NCBI GenBank assembly: GCA_036250225.1
Contig: JAPZLL010000010.1
Location: 124,001-188,000 of the forward strand
Direction of reading: 5' to 3'
Length of the DNA stretch: 64,000 nt
From: Cercophora sp. LCS_1
Taxonomy: Eukaryota; Ascomycota; Sordariomycetes; Sordariales; Lasiosphaeriaceae
In this document: positions 21,957-32,009 of the stretch, piece by piece
How the letters are laid out: each line of letters begins with the position of its first letter
Numbering within the stretch: the first letter of the stretch is position 1
Notes under the pieces: model-generated
Told to the model about the DNA's origin: nothing
Databases searched by the model: none
Seen by the model: only the letters and a program-made list of their open reading frames with translations
Made by a program: the position numbers and the translations under genes

Positions 21957-22607
21957 TCAAGCAACCTTTTTCGCAACGATGAATGGCCTAGCATCTCCTT
22001 TTCCACTCCCATGATACTCCTCCGCAACAATTTCAAATCCCGCCTTTTGGAACTCCGCCTTCAGCTCCCCCGCGTCGAAGTTATTCACGAACGGTGCAAG
22101 CCCAACAACCCGTAAAACAGGCAACGCCGGCCCAAGCAACATCCCAAACCTCATATCCCGTACACAGCCCGTCTTTGAAATGAACAAACCCCCTGGAGCA
22201 AGCAGCGTGTTCACGCTCTTCAAGGTACCCGCCAAATCCCGAACTAGATGCAGGTAATTAAACGCCAAAACCGCGTTGAATTTCCCAGGCTGCTCAGCAG
22301 CGAGCGAGTCAGCCGTCGCAACGCGGAATTCGAGACCCGACGGTGCATCGGCTGTGTTGGACTGGGTCGTGTTGGCGATGGAGATCATGCCTGGGGATAT
22401 GTCGGTTGCTAGGTAGTATTTGACGCTGCGGCCGAGGGAGATGGCGGTGCCGCCGGTGCCGCAGCCGAGTTCCGTGACGGTGTCGGTTGGTCGGAGGTGG
22501 GCGCGGGTCGCGGCCAAAGTGCGCTCGTAGCCGGCTTGGTCGGCGATGGGGGATTGGGAGTATTTTTGGGCGGATTTGTCCCAGAAGGAGGTGTCGGTGG
22601 ATGTCAT
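21957..22607 (-). CDS. class I SAM-dependent methyltransferase, small
   Basis: A 216-aa single-exon protein with a Rossmann-type methyltransferase fold. Motif I is TVTELGCGTGGTAISLG, the acidic ribose-binding residue is in YYLATDISPGM, and a later strand motif is FNAVLAFNYLHLV. The ATG at 22607 gives the usual start (MTSTDTSFWDKSAQKYS) close before motif I. An in-frame Met at 22769 would add 54 Arg-rich residues that I take as leader sequence, though a targeting peptide cannot be excluded. The MFS gene is convergent. The substrate is unknown and no biosynthetic partner is adjacent. Confidence 0.75.
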   Translation of the reverse strand: MTSTDTSFWDKSAQKYSQSPIADQAGYERTLAATRAHLRPTDTVTELGCGTGGTAISLGRSVKYYLATDISPGMISIANTTQSNTADAPSGLEFRVATADSLAAEQPGKFNAVLAFNYLHLVRDLAGTLKSVNTLLAPGGLFISKTGCVRDMRFGMLLGPALPVLRVVGLAPFVNNFDAGELKAEFQKAGFEIVAEEYHGSGKGDARPFIVAKKVA

Positions 22608-23458
22608 GGTGGGGCGTTTATGGTAACATTGGTGTTGGTATTTTTGGGGGTAGTGGCAGGCGGGTGTGATTGACGCTGCCCGAGGGGTTCCTGGGCTGAG
22701 AAGAGAGGATAGGATTGTTCGATGGACGGATCGTGAGTGAAGTAGCCACTGTTTCCTTCCTCTGTGCATGTGTCATGTTTTTGCTTCAATGAGGTTGACG
22801 TTGAAGACGGGTCATCTGTGCGGGGGTGCCCGGGGTGCCAAGACGGGTTGCGTGTGGGCTGACGTCGCCCTCAGCCCCCGATTGACACATCCCCGACAGC
22901 TTGCATTGGCGATGTCTTTGTTTACGCATTGGATAGCGCATTCTCACCACCCCCGAGAGATTTATTTGCACATGTCATCTCTGAAACAGGACTCTCGCCT
23001 CCCTTTTGGGATGGAGGACAAACTACTGCCTGTTGTTCTTCCCTCGTTGCTTGAGCTGCTTGTTGGAAAACCAGCGAGTCGGGACCTTGGCCATGCACAG
23101 GCCCGCCGCCCATTCCAATTCTTCAACCCAAAACACAAAAGCTTCGAGAACCTCACAACTCTTTGGCCCTTTTATTCATGAGTAGCTTCGGCTAGATACC
23201 TCGGTGAGGGAACGCTACTAGGGCGTGGCGAGGGACCACCCCACCCCACATTCCGCCGGAGCCGCCCGAATTACGGTGTTCCGGGCACTCGGGCAGCGCT
23301 GAGAAACAGCCGGCTTACGTTTGGAGCCTGCAGTTCTGTTCCGTGGAAGCGCGCGCCGCTCTTTGGCCGATCGCGTGGGTAGAAGTACTGGTCGTCCACG
23401 CCTGGGGATAATGCCTTCATGGCTTTATAGTAGGAAACACGTACTACTACTGCTCTAC
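22608..23458. other. intergenic, no gene seen
   Basis: About 850 bp between the methyltransferase start and the truncated hydrolase. The missing 5' half of the hydrolase was looked for here and not found. The open frame at 22768-23181 has no family features. Confidence 0.5.
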
Positions 23459-23923
23459 ATGTTTCTAGTCGAAGCTTTTGTCCTTAATTCCACGTCTGTC
23501 CGTATAGCCTACGCCGTGCAGCACGACCCGCGCGTGACGGCAATCGGCGTATTCAACTCAGGCATCAAGAACGAAACGGAGTTTGCAAAGTCGCTCGCTG
23601 ATAGGATCACCAAGCCCATTTTCTTCTTCCTTGGTGGGCCAACTGATGTTGTATATCCCAACGGAGAGCGAGCCTACGCGCGCATTCCCAAGGGAACACC
23701 CAAGTGGAAGGGGAACCTGGATGTTGGGCGTGGAGGAGACTACAGCAGACCCAATTGCGGCAAGTTCGCAGTTGCTGCATCGAACTGGCTCAAGTGGGTG
23801 CTGCGGGGGAACTCGAATGTTGCGCCATTCTTTACTGGTTCTGGCCATGGTACTGCGGCAGGGGCAGGATGGGTGGTGGAACACCGGGATTTGGAAAACA
23901 TCAAGGTTTCGAGCTGGGATTAG
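23459..23923 (+). pseudogene. 5'-truncated secreted alpha/beta-hydrolase remnant
   Basis: Only the C-terminal half of a fungal secreted alpha/beta-hydrolase is present. Homology-like sequence begins at about 23500 with AYAVQHDPRVTAIGVFNSG and continues through PIFFFLGGPTDVVYPNGERA, a late Asp region, KGNLDVGRGGDYSRPNCGKF and NWLKWVLRGN. The signal peptide, the strands before the nucleophile and the catalytic Ser region are absent. The ORF in front of them reads unrelated residues. It lies next to another decayed gene (GMC), so loss by deletion is the simplest reading. An undetected upstream exon is less likely. The enzyme's original substrate cannot be told. Confidence 0.65.
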
Positions 23924-24177
23924 TAAACAGTCTGTCTCCATACCACCCAGTTAAGTTGGGATCATTTGACGGCAACATCTTTTGCGTCCGTGCCGGCTAG
24001 CCCCTCGCCCATGCGCGGGCAGGAACTGGGTTGCAATGGGGAAAGGCCGAAGCTTAGAGCAGGCAGCCGCTATAGATAACTGAAAGATGAACTGCCGGAC
24101 ATTTTGCTCCTATTACCCGAGAAAATGCGAGACGAGGCGATTTGCGCAAGATACGACAGGGTACAATACAATACAAA

Positions 24178-26050
24178 ATGGTGTTGCTGACGTCCACGAG
24201 CTTTGCAAATGCCATGTCAAACAAGATGCACGCCATCCTCGGATTTTTGCTGGCACTCTGTGCTGCCATGGCACTCTGCATCACTGAACGCACCAAGCCG
24301 GCTGATAATGTCCACGGCTACATCGTTGTTGGGGGTGGGCCTGGCGGTGCCCCAGTTGCCTGCAACCTCGCAAGAGCCGGTCATTCAGTGCTGCTTATGG
24401 AAGCTGGGGACGACGGGAGCATGAACACCAACTCCCAGATTGCAAGCTTATACGCCAATGGCTTCACGGATCCCAAACTTCGATGGGACTTTTTCGCCCG
24501 CAACCACGACAACGACAAGCGCACCCTACAACACAACCAACTCGTCTGGCGTCAAGCCAACGGCACACATCAGCCAGCATAACCGGTGGTGACAAAACCT
24601 GGGAACCCTCGCACATGCGTTCCATTTTCGCCCGCATCGAAAAGAACCACTTTCTCCACCCGACTCACCAGGTCACGGCTTCACCGGCTACCTCGACACA
24701 GTCCAAGGCAACGCCTCCATCTGGCACGGTCACGACGATCTCATTTCCATTCTCCAATCCATCTCCGCCAGCCTCAACCAGACCCATCCGATCCTCCAAA
24801 GCCTCACCTCGGTCGTCAACTTCCTCAGCCCGGCCCGTGACAAAACCCAAGGCGTCTTCAGCCCCACAATCCACACAGACCCCCGCCTCCGCCGCTCCTC
24901 CTCCCGAGATTACATCCTCTCAACCCTCTCCGACGAAAAGACCTACCCCCTCCACTGTCAACTCAACACCCTCGCAACGCGTGTCCTTTTCGACAACGCC
25001 ACATCACCCCCACGCGCAACAGGTATATCCTACCTCCCAGCCCCAGACCTCTACCGCGCCGACCCGCTTTCCACCTCCTCCCCACCGCCAACGGAGGGCA
25101 TTGCCTACGCCCGCAAAGAAGTAATCCTCTCAGCAGGCTCCTTCAACTCCCCTCAACTCGTCAAACTGCCCGGTATCGGCCCACGCCGCGAGCTCCAAAG
25201 CTTCGGCATCCCCCGGTCCTGGCCGACAACCCCGGTGTAGGCGCCAATCTCCAAGATAACCACGAGCTCGCCCTAGTCGGGCACGCGGCGCGGGATGTCA
25301 AGATCCCGTCCGTCCCAGGGATGGAGAGATGCGTCTCCGAGAGTGCTACCGACCCGTGTGTCGACGAGTGGAGCCAAGGCAAGGGCCCTATACCGTCATT
25401 TCACCTTATAACGCCATCTTACGCACAAGTTCACGCTCGCCCGATGGAGAGCGAGACTTTTTCATGATTGGCGGGACGTTTGCGCTGCGTGGGCTCTTGC
25501 CACCTCACAATGGGACGGCGGGGCAAGATACCGGGAGTCTGTTTGCGCTGTCGACAGTGAAGATGCACCCGCGGGGTGTGCGAAAGGGTGGGGTCTTGTT
25601 GAGGAGTGAGGATCCGAGGGATGTACCGGAGATTCGGTTTCGGCTGTTTGAGGAGGGTGATGAGGGTGGACATTGGGATTTGGAGGCTGAGGTGGATAAC
25701 ATTGGGTGGGCGAGACGGGTGTTTGCGTCAGTTCCGGGACCGTCGGGGCCGATTACCGTGGTTGAGCCGCCGTGTTGGGGCGGAAAGGGGGTGCCGGATC
25801 GGGAGGGGAGGTGTGACGATGTGGAAGGTAGGAGTGGGTTAGGAACCAGGTCTTCGGACATCATCCGACGAGTACGTGCGCGATTGGGACGGTGTTAGAT
25901 GGGAGTTTCAGGGTTCAGGGTACCAAGGGGTTGAGGGTTGTTGGTGCGAGTGCGTTTCCGGGGGTGCCGGGGGCGTTTTTGGATGTGGCGACATTTATGC
26001 TGGGAAAGAAGGGCAGTGAGGCGATTTTGGAGAATTCTGAGCTGTTGTAG
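24178..26050 (+). pseudogene. GMC oxidoreductase pseudogene (frameshifts and internal deletion)
   Basis: The gene once encoded a secreted FAD-dependent GMC oxidoreductase. The start offers Met at 24178 or 24214, with a hydrophobic leader (ILGFLLALCAAMALC), then the FAD-binding GGGPGGAPVACNLARAG. After WRQANGT near 24570 the segment holding GMC signature 1 is missing and the frame changes to ITGGDKTWEPSH. A 1-nt shift follows near 24656 (to GHGFTGYLDTVQGN), another near 25211 (to VLADNPGVGANLQDNHEL), another near 25388 (to PYTVISPYNAILR), and one more before GHHPTSTCAIG near 25860. The C-terminal end, with GASAFPGVPGAF, stops at 26050. All segments are in the right order, so this is one gene broken by several indels. 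Splicing cannot explain the shifts. Confidence 0.85.
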
Positions 26051-26063
26051 AATGCTACGGGGT

Positions 26064-28151
26064 TTAGTAAATTTTGAGCGTTTGTATCTCCCAGTTTGCC
26101 AAAGCCTCTTCTGCTAAGGGGATCAAGGTTCCTTGAACTGAGAAATCGCCTTCAATGAGAACCCGTACCATTCCGATTCTGGTCTGCCCGTCTGAGTCCT
26201 CATTGTTGGCCAGTACAAGACAGCAAGCGGCCTGCAGTGTCATGGGCTCCCAGTGATCCCGCCATGACTGATATGCAACACACAAAAGAAAAAATTCTTT
26301 GTGGTCCACCGAACCTGGTGCTGCGCCGCACTCGAGATCAGCAAGTGGGACTTCGTCCTGAGCCTCAAAGTCCTCATTTTCATCAAAGCCATCGAAATAA
26401 TCCATTGCCGCCTGCGGAACTTTGCACGAGCAAGTCCTGAATGTCCTACCAGACAGCTGAAGAAATGACCCTTGCTCAAGCATCCCAAATGTATTGACAC
26501 TTTCAAGATTGATAGACGCATTGGCAAGCTTAAACTTCGGCGAGACATCATAAGTCTGAATCCAATCATACACAGCAACAGCCATGATACTGGTATCCAA
26601 GTACGGCTTCAGCTCCTCCGTCGGCGGAAGTTTGACCGAGGCCCAACTCCACGAGGGTGCAATATCTCCACCAAGCCGAGTGCATCCGGGTATGGCCGTC
26701 TCCCACAGCAGGTTATCATGGATATTCTTGGACCATATGCCGGCGTAGTAGTCACCCATCCCCTCCTCGCTAGACTCTGCAAACATCCGAGCTAATGCAG
26801 AGATGGCAATCAGGCGATCGGAGTTGTAGGATATTGCTCTCCACACGTACTCGTTGACAACAAACTTCCAGTTCTCCGTTGTCAGGGGTTGACCGAAGAA
26901 GCTCTGGGAAAGACCGATATCCCAGTGACTTCGGATATCTAGACCTGTGTAGTCCTTCTCGCAGGCTTTGAGTTCAGAACACTCCCAGTACGTTTGGTGA
27001 GGAGCAAAACGCAGCATTCGACGTGAGAGGAGATATTCCTGGTGGGTCCAGGCCCGAGTGGACAGCGGACCGCCGTCGTGCGCATGGGTTGATGGGACGA
27101 GGTTGTTGAAGTGCAGTTTACCTCTCGTAGCTCCGCCGTTTGCTGTTGCTGTCATGGAGAATGGGAATGCTTTCGTGCTGCTTCGACCCGCACTTGTGCT
27201 TCCTCTGATACCCTCGTTGCTGCTTGCTGCTGCTTCTGCAGCGATGGTGAGAACGGCGTCACGGTAGACCGAGTGCATCAGCCCTGACTCGCTGAGCCAA
27301 TCGTCGGGTGAGTCTTGGATGATGCAGAGGGAGTCGATCCAGATGTATGGGATTCCTAGAGCTCTTGTGATCAGGATGGCGTCCTGAAACGTCGGAGGCA
27401 GCGTAGAAAAGGGCAACGATTGTTTATGGCGCTCAATGCTGTCCTGCTCGGTTCGGATTGGTATCGAACCGCCCCAGCAGTGACTGAGTGCGACCCATCT
27501 TCCGAGCTTTCCGTAGCTGAGCATGAGCCGTGGTTCTGTAGATGGTGAGCCGACGTCGATGACCCGTGTCGGCAGTTTGGACTCGTGAAATTGACAGTTT
27601 CTGTGCTCACTCATGCACTTGTCGAGCCAAGATTTGAGCCGGGCGAGAGACTCTTCTGACAGGCAGTCTGACGGGATCGGGCGGCTAGGGAAGTAGCTGG
27701 CGAGGGGATCATCCGGTTGCACCCAGACGTCCAGGGCCCCTACAAGCTCGGGTGTCGGGGACTGAATCACCCACTTCACAGTTGTGGGGCACGGGTTGCC
27801 TGCAACTGACCGGAACTGGCAGACAATCTTGCTCTCGGTGTCCTGCTGGTACTTGGCGAGATTCGATCTGTCAATACAAGGGTTGTCGGAGCTCTCTCCC
27901 GTATCTGTGTACGGTTCAAGGAAAACACTGGATCCGAGCACGGCTTTGCAAAGAGGACACCCCTTACTGGTTGAGCTCATAAAGTCGGCGAAAGTGCGAT
28001 GGTGATCGAACTGGATGGCTGGCGATGGTTCTGGGTCGCCTTCTGCCATGCCGTCGATCCTGACGATTTGACGACATGGTTGGCAGAGCGTGTTCGCGTC
28101 TCGAGCCTGACACGCGGCAGGTTTTGCTAGCATGGACATACAGGAGCCCAT
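26064..28151 (-). CDS. HET-domain protein (695 aa)
   Basis: Intact single-exon heterokaryon-incompatibility domain protein. The N-terminus has a Cys-rich segment (LCQPCRQIV, then KGCPLCKAV) typical of one HET subfamily. The HET domain at about residues 215-370 reads WVALSHCWGG, TFQDAILITRALGIPYIWID, SLCIIQDSPDDW and MHSVYRDAVLTIAAEAA. The usual AWTLQE(R/W) block appears as AWTHQEYLLSRRMLRF. PSWSWASV and a C-terminal segment complete the family layout. It is the only unbroken gene in the 23.4-32 kb stretch. Its role in non-self recognition is inferred from the family. Confidence 0.9.
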   Translation of the reverse strand: MGSCMSMLAKPAACQARDANTLCQPCRQIVRIDGMAEGDPEPSPAIQFDHHRTFADFMSSTSKGCPLCKAVLGSSVFLEPYTDTGESSDNPCIDRSNLAKYQQDTESKIVCQFRSVAGNPCPTTVKWVIQSPTPELVGALDVWVQPDDPLASYFPSRPIPSDCLSEESLARLKSWLDKCMSEHRNCQFHESKLPTRVIDVGSPSTEPRLMLSYGKLGRWVALSHCWGGSIPIRTEQDSIERHKQSLPFSTLPPTFQDAILITRALGIPYIWIDSLCIIQDSPDDWLSESGLMHSVYRDAVLTIAAEAAASSNEGIRGSTSAGRSSTKAFPFSMTATANGGATRGKLHFNNLVPSTHAHDGGPLSTRAWTHQEYLLSRRMLRFAPHQTYWECSELKACEKDYTGLDIRSHWDIGLSQSFFGQPLTTENWKFVVNEYVWRAISYNSDRLIAISALARMFAESSEEGMGDYYAGIWSKNIHDNLLWETAIPGCTRLGGDIAPSWSWASVKLPPTEELKPYLDTSIMAVAVYDWIQTYDVSPKFKLANASINLESVNTFGMLEQGSFLQLSGRTFRTCSCKVPQAAMDYFDGFDENEDFEAQDEVPLADLECGAAPGSVDHKEFFLLCVAYQSWRDHWEPMTLQAACCLVLANNEDSDGQTRIGMVRVLIEGDFSVQGTLIPLAEEALANWEIQTLKIY

Positions 28152-28264
28152 TTCGAGACGTAGGTGGTGAAGCGGTGGAAGAGGAAGCTAGGGTCGTCCC
28201 CGCACTTGAGCCTGTGGCTGGCTACTTGTCGGATCAGCCGCACACAAAGAGGGTGCCTGAGATG

Positions 28265-29150
28265 TCAGGCCATGAACTGAACGCAAACCGATGGGCGATA
28301 GAGCCGCGCGCTGAGGAAGCGAATTAAACGCGTCTGAACACAGACGTTTTGCGCCGGGGAATACAACGAGCCGGCTGGTGTTAGGGACCAGGAATTCCCA
28401 CTCCATTGACATTCGGCAAGAGCGGCCATCAAATCGCCAAGACGTATATTGCCGGTTGTGGCCCAGGGTTGGTAGATACTAGAAACCGTCAACAATTAGT
28501 GTCTACCCTATGGCGTGGATGCCGTGCACTCACACCCTACTCCCCTCGTGGTAGTGGTTCTTGAGATGGATCAACAGGTCGCGTTTTGGTGGTTGGGTCA
28601 GGAGCATCTTGGTCCACAGTCCGGGCTTATCAAAGACGCGCTGCTCTTTCAGCCCAAAACCAGCGGACAACCCCGCGTCGAGTGGGAAGAAGCCCAGGGA
28701 ATTGTGTTGCACCGCATGAGTGAAAGGAATGGAATGGATGTTGTTCAATTCCGTCATGAAACGAATGAGGAATCTGCAGCCTAAATAGGCCTGCAGGTGG
28801 CAACAAGTGTGGGGAAGTGGCGCCAGCTGTGGGGAGGTGGTCTGCCACTCTGTGGCGGGCCTGACTCGGACCGAGTCAGGCCCCTGCAACAAATTGCTTT
28901 TGTAGAGAACGGGGTTGGGGATAAGCCAAGGGTCCTATCTTGTCTCTTCCGTGTCCTCGGGCACCGGTATCTCCAGAGGGCGGTACCAGCAAGTCGCCTG
29001 GACGTTGGGGGAATCTTGCACAACGGACCTCCACTGACGGCAAACTAGCTGCGCACGGCACAATATGTCCTCAAAGTCCATGTGGCCGAGTATGCATTCA
29101 AGCAGCTCGTACGTCTGAAGAACGCGGCACGCGGCCGACGTCGAAGCCAC
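28265..29150 (-). pseudogene. F-box gene remnant A (start codon lost, in-frame TAG)
   Basis: Decayed paralog of the F-box gene at 31146-32009. The alignable start reads GTG instead of ATG at 29150. An F-box follows, reading TYELLECILGHMDFEDI and then AQLVCRQWRSVVQ, then a TAG at about 28935-28937. The same frame continues with DPWLIPNPVLYK and RVFDKPGLWTKMLLTQPPKR, matching DVWEMNPVFEKL and RFYDKPGSWVNMLATQPP in the other copy. A probable second exon has GNIRLGDLMAALAE. A 27-bp palindrome lies inside the body. F-box proteins recruit substrates to SCF ubiquitin ligases; this copy is unlikely to make one. Confidence 0.65.
28857..28883. repeat. 27-bp near-perfect palindrome
   Basis: Two perfectly complementary 13-base arms (GGGCCTGACTCGG and its reverse complement) are separated by a single base. 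It lies within the F-box remnant, in a segment without a match in the paralogous copy. It could form a tight hairpin or be a dimer binding site. Its origin is unknown. Confidence 0.7.
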
Positions 29151-29541
29151 GGTTCGGTTTTGCCGGGGAGGATACGATGACGTTGTTGCTTGCCGTTTGC
29201 TGAAGATTTGGGGTGTGATTTTTTTGGAGAGGAGCAAGGCGGTGAGGGGCTGCCAGCTGAGGCACGAGGAAAGCACACCCAAAGCAAAACCTCAGACCCT
29301 AAGCGGATCACTGTGGCTGAATTGTGGCTCTCCAATGACGCGGACCTATTTCATTGCTTTTTTACACTGTGTCACGAATTCAACCCCCACGTGATAGCGC
29401 GCGTCGAACTTGGTCGTGCGTGCGGGGCCATTCCAGGCTCCAGCACGCACAACACGCCCAAGGAAGTCGCGGCCTCTTGACTTCCCTCATTCCAACTCTG
29501 CATCCCTCATAATAACGGCCGCAAATATCCACGTATCCATC

Positions 29542-30872
29542 ATGGGGTATCTCGAACATCTCACCTATGTGCCGGCCAGCATTGTCTGGGAGATGCTCCC
29601 CGCTCGCGACCTCGCAGCCGTTACGCGCACATGCCACTCGCTTCAAGACACGGCCGAGCCAATTCTTTACCGACGACATGCTATTACGGCTACGCACTCT
29701 GCCATCATGTGGGTGGTCAACAAACAGACTACACCTCTCACCGGTCTCAGCACGCTCAATAAGGTCAAGCAGTTCTGCCGGCTGGACCCCGGCGCGCTTG
29801 ACGTCTGCTACATGTCCAACTGGATTCAATTCGTGAATCCCCTGCGCTTATCTGGCCCTCGGACCACCCTGTTGGCCGAAGTTTCGGCTCTCCACATGGC
29901 AGCATGGAAAGGTCTCAACACCATCGCGAGTGGCTGCTGGAAAGTGGTGCAAATGTGGACACGTTTGCAACCCAACAAACCGCCCCGCTCCAGCTAGCAG
30001 TCGCAGCCAACAGGGCTGACTGTGCAGTTTTGCTTCTCGCCCATGGCGCCAGCCCGGTAGTGCTAATTGATGGCAACCGCCCAAGCACCGTCGTCCATCT
30101 CGCTTTTGCCATGGAGAAACCCTCTCTGGCTGAGCAACTCATAGCGACGAAAAGGGTTCAAATGGACCCGACAATGGACCCGACAGACCTATTGGGGTTC
30201 TGCCTTGGTCATGCTCGTGAGGAGGTTGACGGTGTGATCGAACTGCTTGGACGGTGCGGAGCAGACCCGTCGGATGCGTCGATCAGGAGCGCTATTGAAC
30301 GGCGGTTGTGGCGGTCGGCAGCGGCCCTTGTCCGACTGAAGAACGACCGAGCTCCAACGTCACCCAAACAAGCCAGCGAGTTACTCGAGTGCACCTTCTC
30401 CGCTCATTACTGTCGACGAAACCTCGCGGGGGGCGCTGATGAGCTCGTCCGCCAACTGCTCGACATGGGCGCGGACCCGAACAGCGGCCACAAGCTCTGG
30501 GCTTACCATGATGATCTCGACTTTCCCGTCATATTATCGCTGCTTCCACATTGCCTCAATGCTGGCATGGCCCCGGGTGGCCCAATGTGCAAAAATTTGG
30601 ACATGCTCGGGCTGGCGAGCGCGTACGACAAAAACCAGGACGACGAGGGGACCTTGACCCAGCTCGCGGTAGTCGGCCTGTTGCTTCGGCACGGCGCACC
30701 CATCGGCCCAGCTACGAGAGGAGATGCTCTTGACGCCCTCGGGCGCGGGGGGGAAAGGGGAGACTGGGCACGGAGGCTACGTGGTGTGCTCTTGGAATAT
30801 TGTAACCAAATTCCTCAGGGCCGCAAGGACGTTGTCGCCTTTTTGGAGCGCAACGCGCGCGTGAAGCATTGA
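29542..30872 (+). pseudogene. F-box/ankyrin protein with a frameshift
   Basis: The first frame starts at ATG 29542 with an F-box-like segment (VPASIVWEMLPARDLAAVTR, then CHSLQDTAEPILYRR) and reaches ALHMAAWKGL at about 29915. The repeat then continues one frame over as EWLLESGANVDTFATQQTAP, followed by further ankyrin-like units such as LLLAHGASP and LVRQLLDMGADPN, down to a stop at 30872. The break falls inside one ankyrin unit within about 25 bases and is too short for an intron, so a net loss of one base (or gain of two) explains it. The full product would be about 440 aa. A sequencing error is possible. It lies between two broken F-box paralogs on the other strand. Confidence 0.7.
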
Positions 30873-31145
30873 GGATTGAGGCCAGAGTTTCACGTGGCGG
30901 GGGTCTGAAGACAGGTTGCAGCTCTTTTTTTAACCCAAGTCTTCGTTGAATGATCAGACATCAGACATCAAGCGATAAATGTGCTTGCGCCTTGACAAAT
31001 ACAGCCTCTCATGACTCTTGACAACAACCAGGTTCGCTTGATAATCCCCTCCCTCGCATAGAGTCAAAATTAGTCTTCCAGACACCTTGTCGACCTTGAC
31101 AGAACCGTGTTTCTTCCAGTTAAGTTTTAGGTCGCACTCTTTCGG

Positions 31146-32009
31146 TCAACGCGGAATCAATTCGTAGAAAGTCGGAGGGTCCAGAATAGGCGGCAGAACT
31201 CCACGCTGGACCTCCGGCTGGTCGATACGTCGAAGCGAAAAGGCAGGTGCTTCCTCGCTATCAAACACGGCAACCTTGACCGACACGTTGCCGTCCAACT
31301 TGTCTAACTTATCTTGCAGACGGCCGCAGAAAACTATATCATCGTGCTCGCCGACCGGAAACATTTCCCCGGTGCAACGGAGATTCTCGTGCTTCCCGTC
31401 AACGCCGAGATGCAATCGATGCTGGACCTCAGCCAGCACAGCCATGATGCCACCCACCGTAAGGCAGCCTGTAATGGATTCGACAAAGTAGAGCCTGGAT
31501 GGCCCGCCATCAGCCATCATGGTCGAATGCCTTTCGTGGCGGAACTGGTGTGGGGTTCCAACTTACGACATCTCCATATAGGGGAGCGATTTGTCGTGTA
31601 GATTAATACACACCCAGCGGCAAGGAGGTTGCGTCGCTAGCATGTTAACCCAAGACCCGGGCTTATCGTAGAAGCGATTGATCATGTCAAAGAAGACCGG
31701 TCGATGGCTGGTCTCGTTTGTGTCGACAGAGAGACTCAACTTCTCAAAGACGGGATTCATCTCCCAGACGTCTGGACTGAGAACCCGCTCGTCCCTTTGA
31801 TCAACGTCGCCCCGTCTCGACGGATCGCGCGGGACGGTGTCGCAGTCGGACCGAGATCGATACCATGAATGCGGGGATGTTAGAATGACTTCCCTCCAGC
31901 ACCGGCAGACGCCCTGCATTCGAGCGAATTCTGCGACATTCTTGAGCTAAATGAGAATATTCTCGAGGAGCTCGTACGTGCCTAAGACACGTTCTGCCGC
32001 CGAGGCCAT
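31146..32009 (-). pseudogene. F-box gene copy B with a TAG inside the F-box
   Basis: Two exons, 32009-31567 and 31494-31146, are joined by a 72-bp intron (GTAAGT..CCAG) with agreeing phase. From ATG 32009 the protein begins MASAAERVLGTYELLENILI, then a TAG at about 31958, then LKNVAEFARMQGVCRCWREV in the same frame. Gln (CAG) is the expected residue, so this is a C-to-T nonsense change in a CA dinucleotide context, as repeat-induced point mutation would make. Downstream blocks RFYDKPGSWVNMLATQPP and GCLTVGGIMAVLAEVQHRL match fungal F-box proteins of this kind and the remnant at 28265-29150. Re-initiation at Met 31919 would give a protein without the F-box. Confidence 0.7.

Noticed and set aside
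24483..25124. 213-codon + strand frame rich in Ser, Thr and Pro
   Set aside because: Mostly an out-of-frame reading of the GMC pseudogene; only its short early part (ITGGDKTWEPSH) belongs to the GMC frame.
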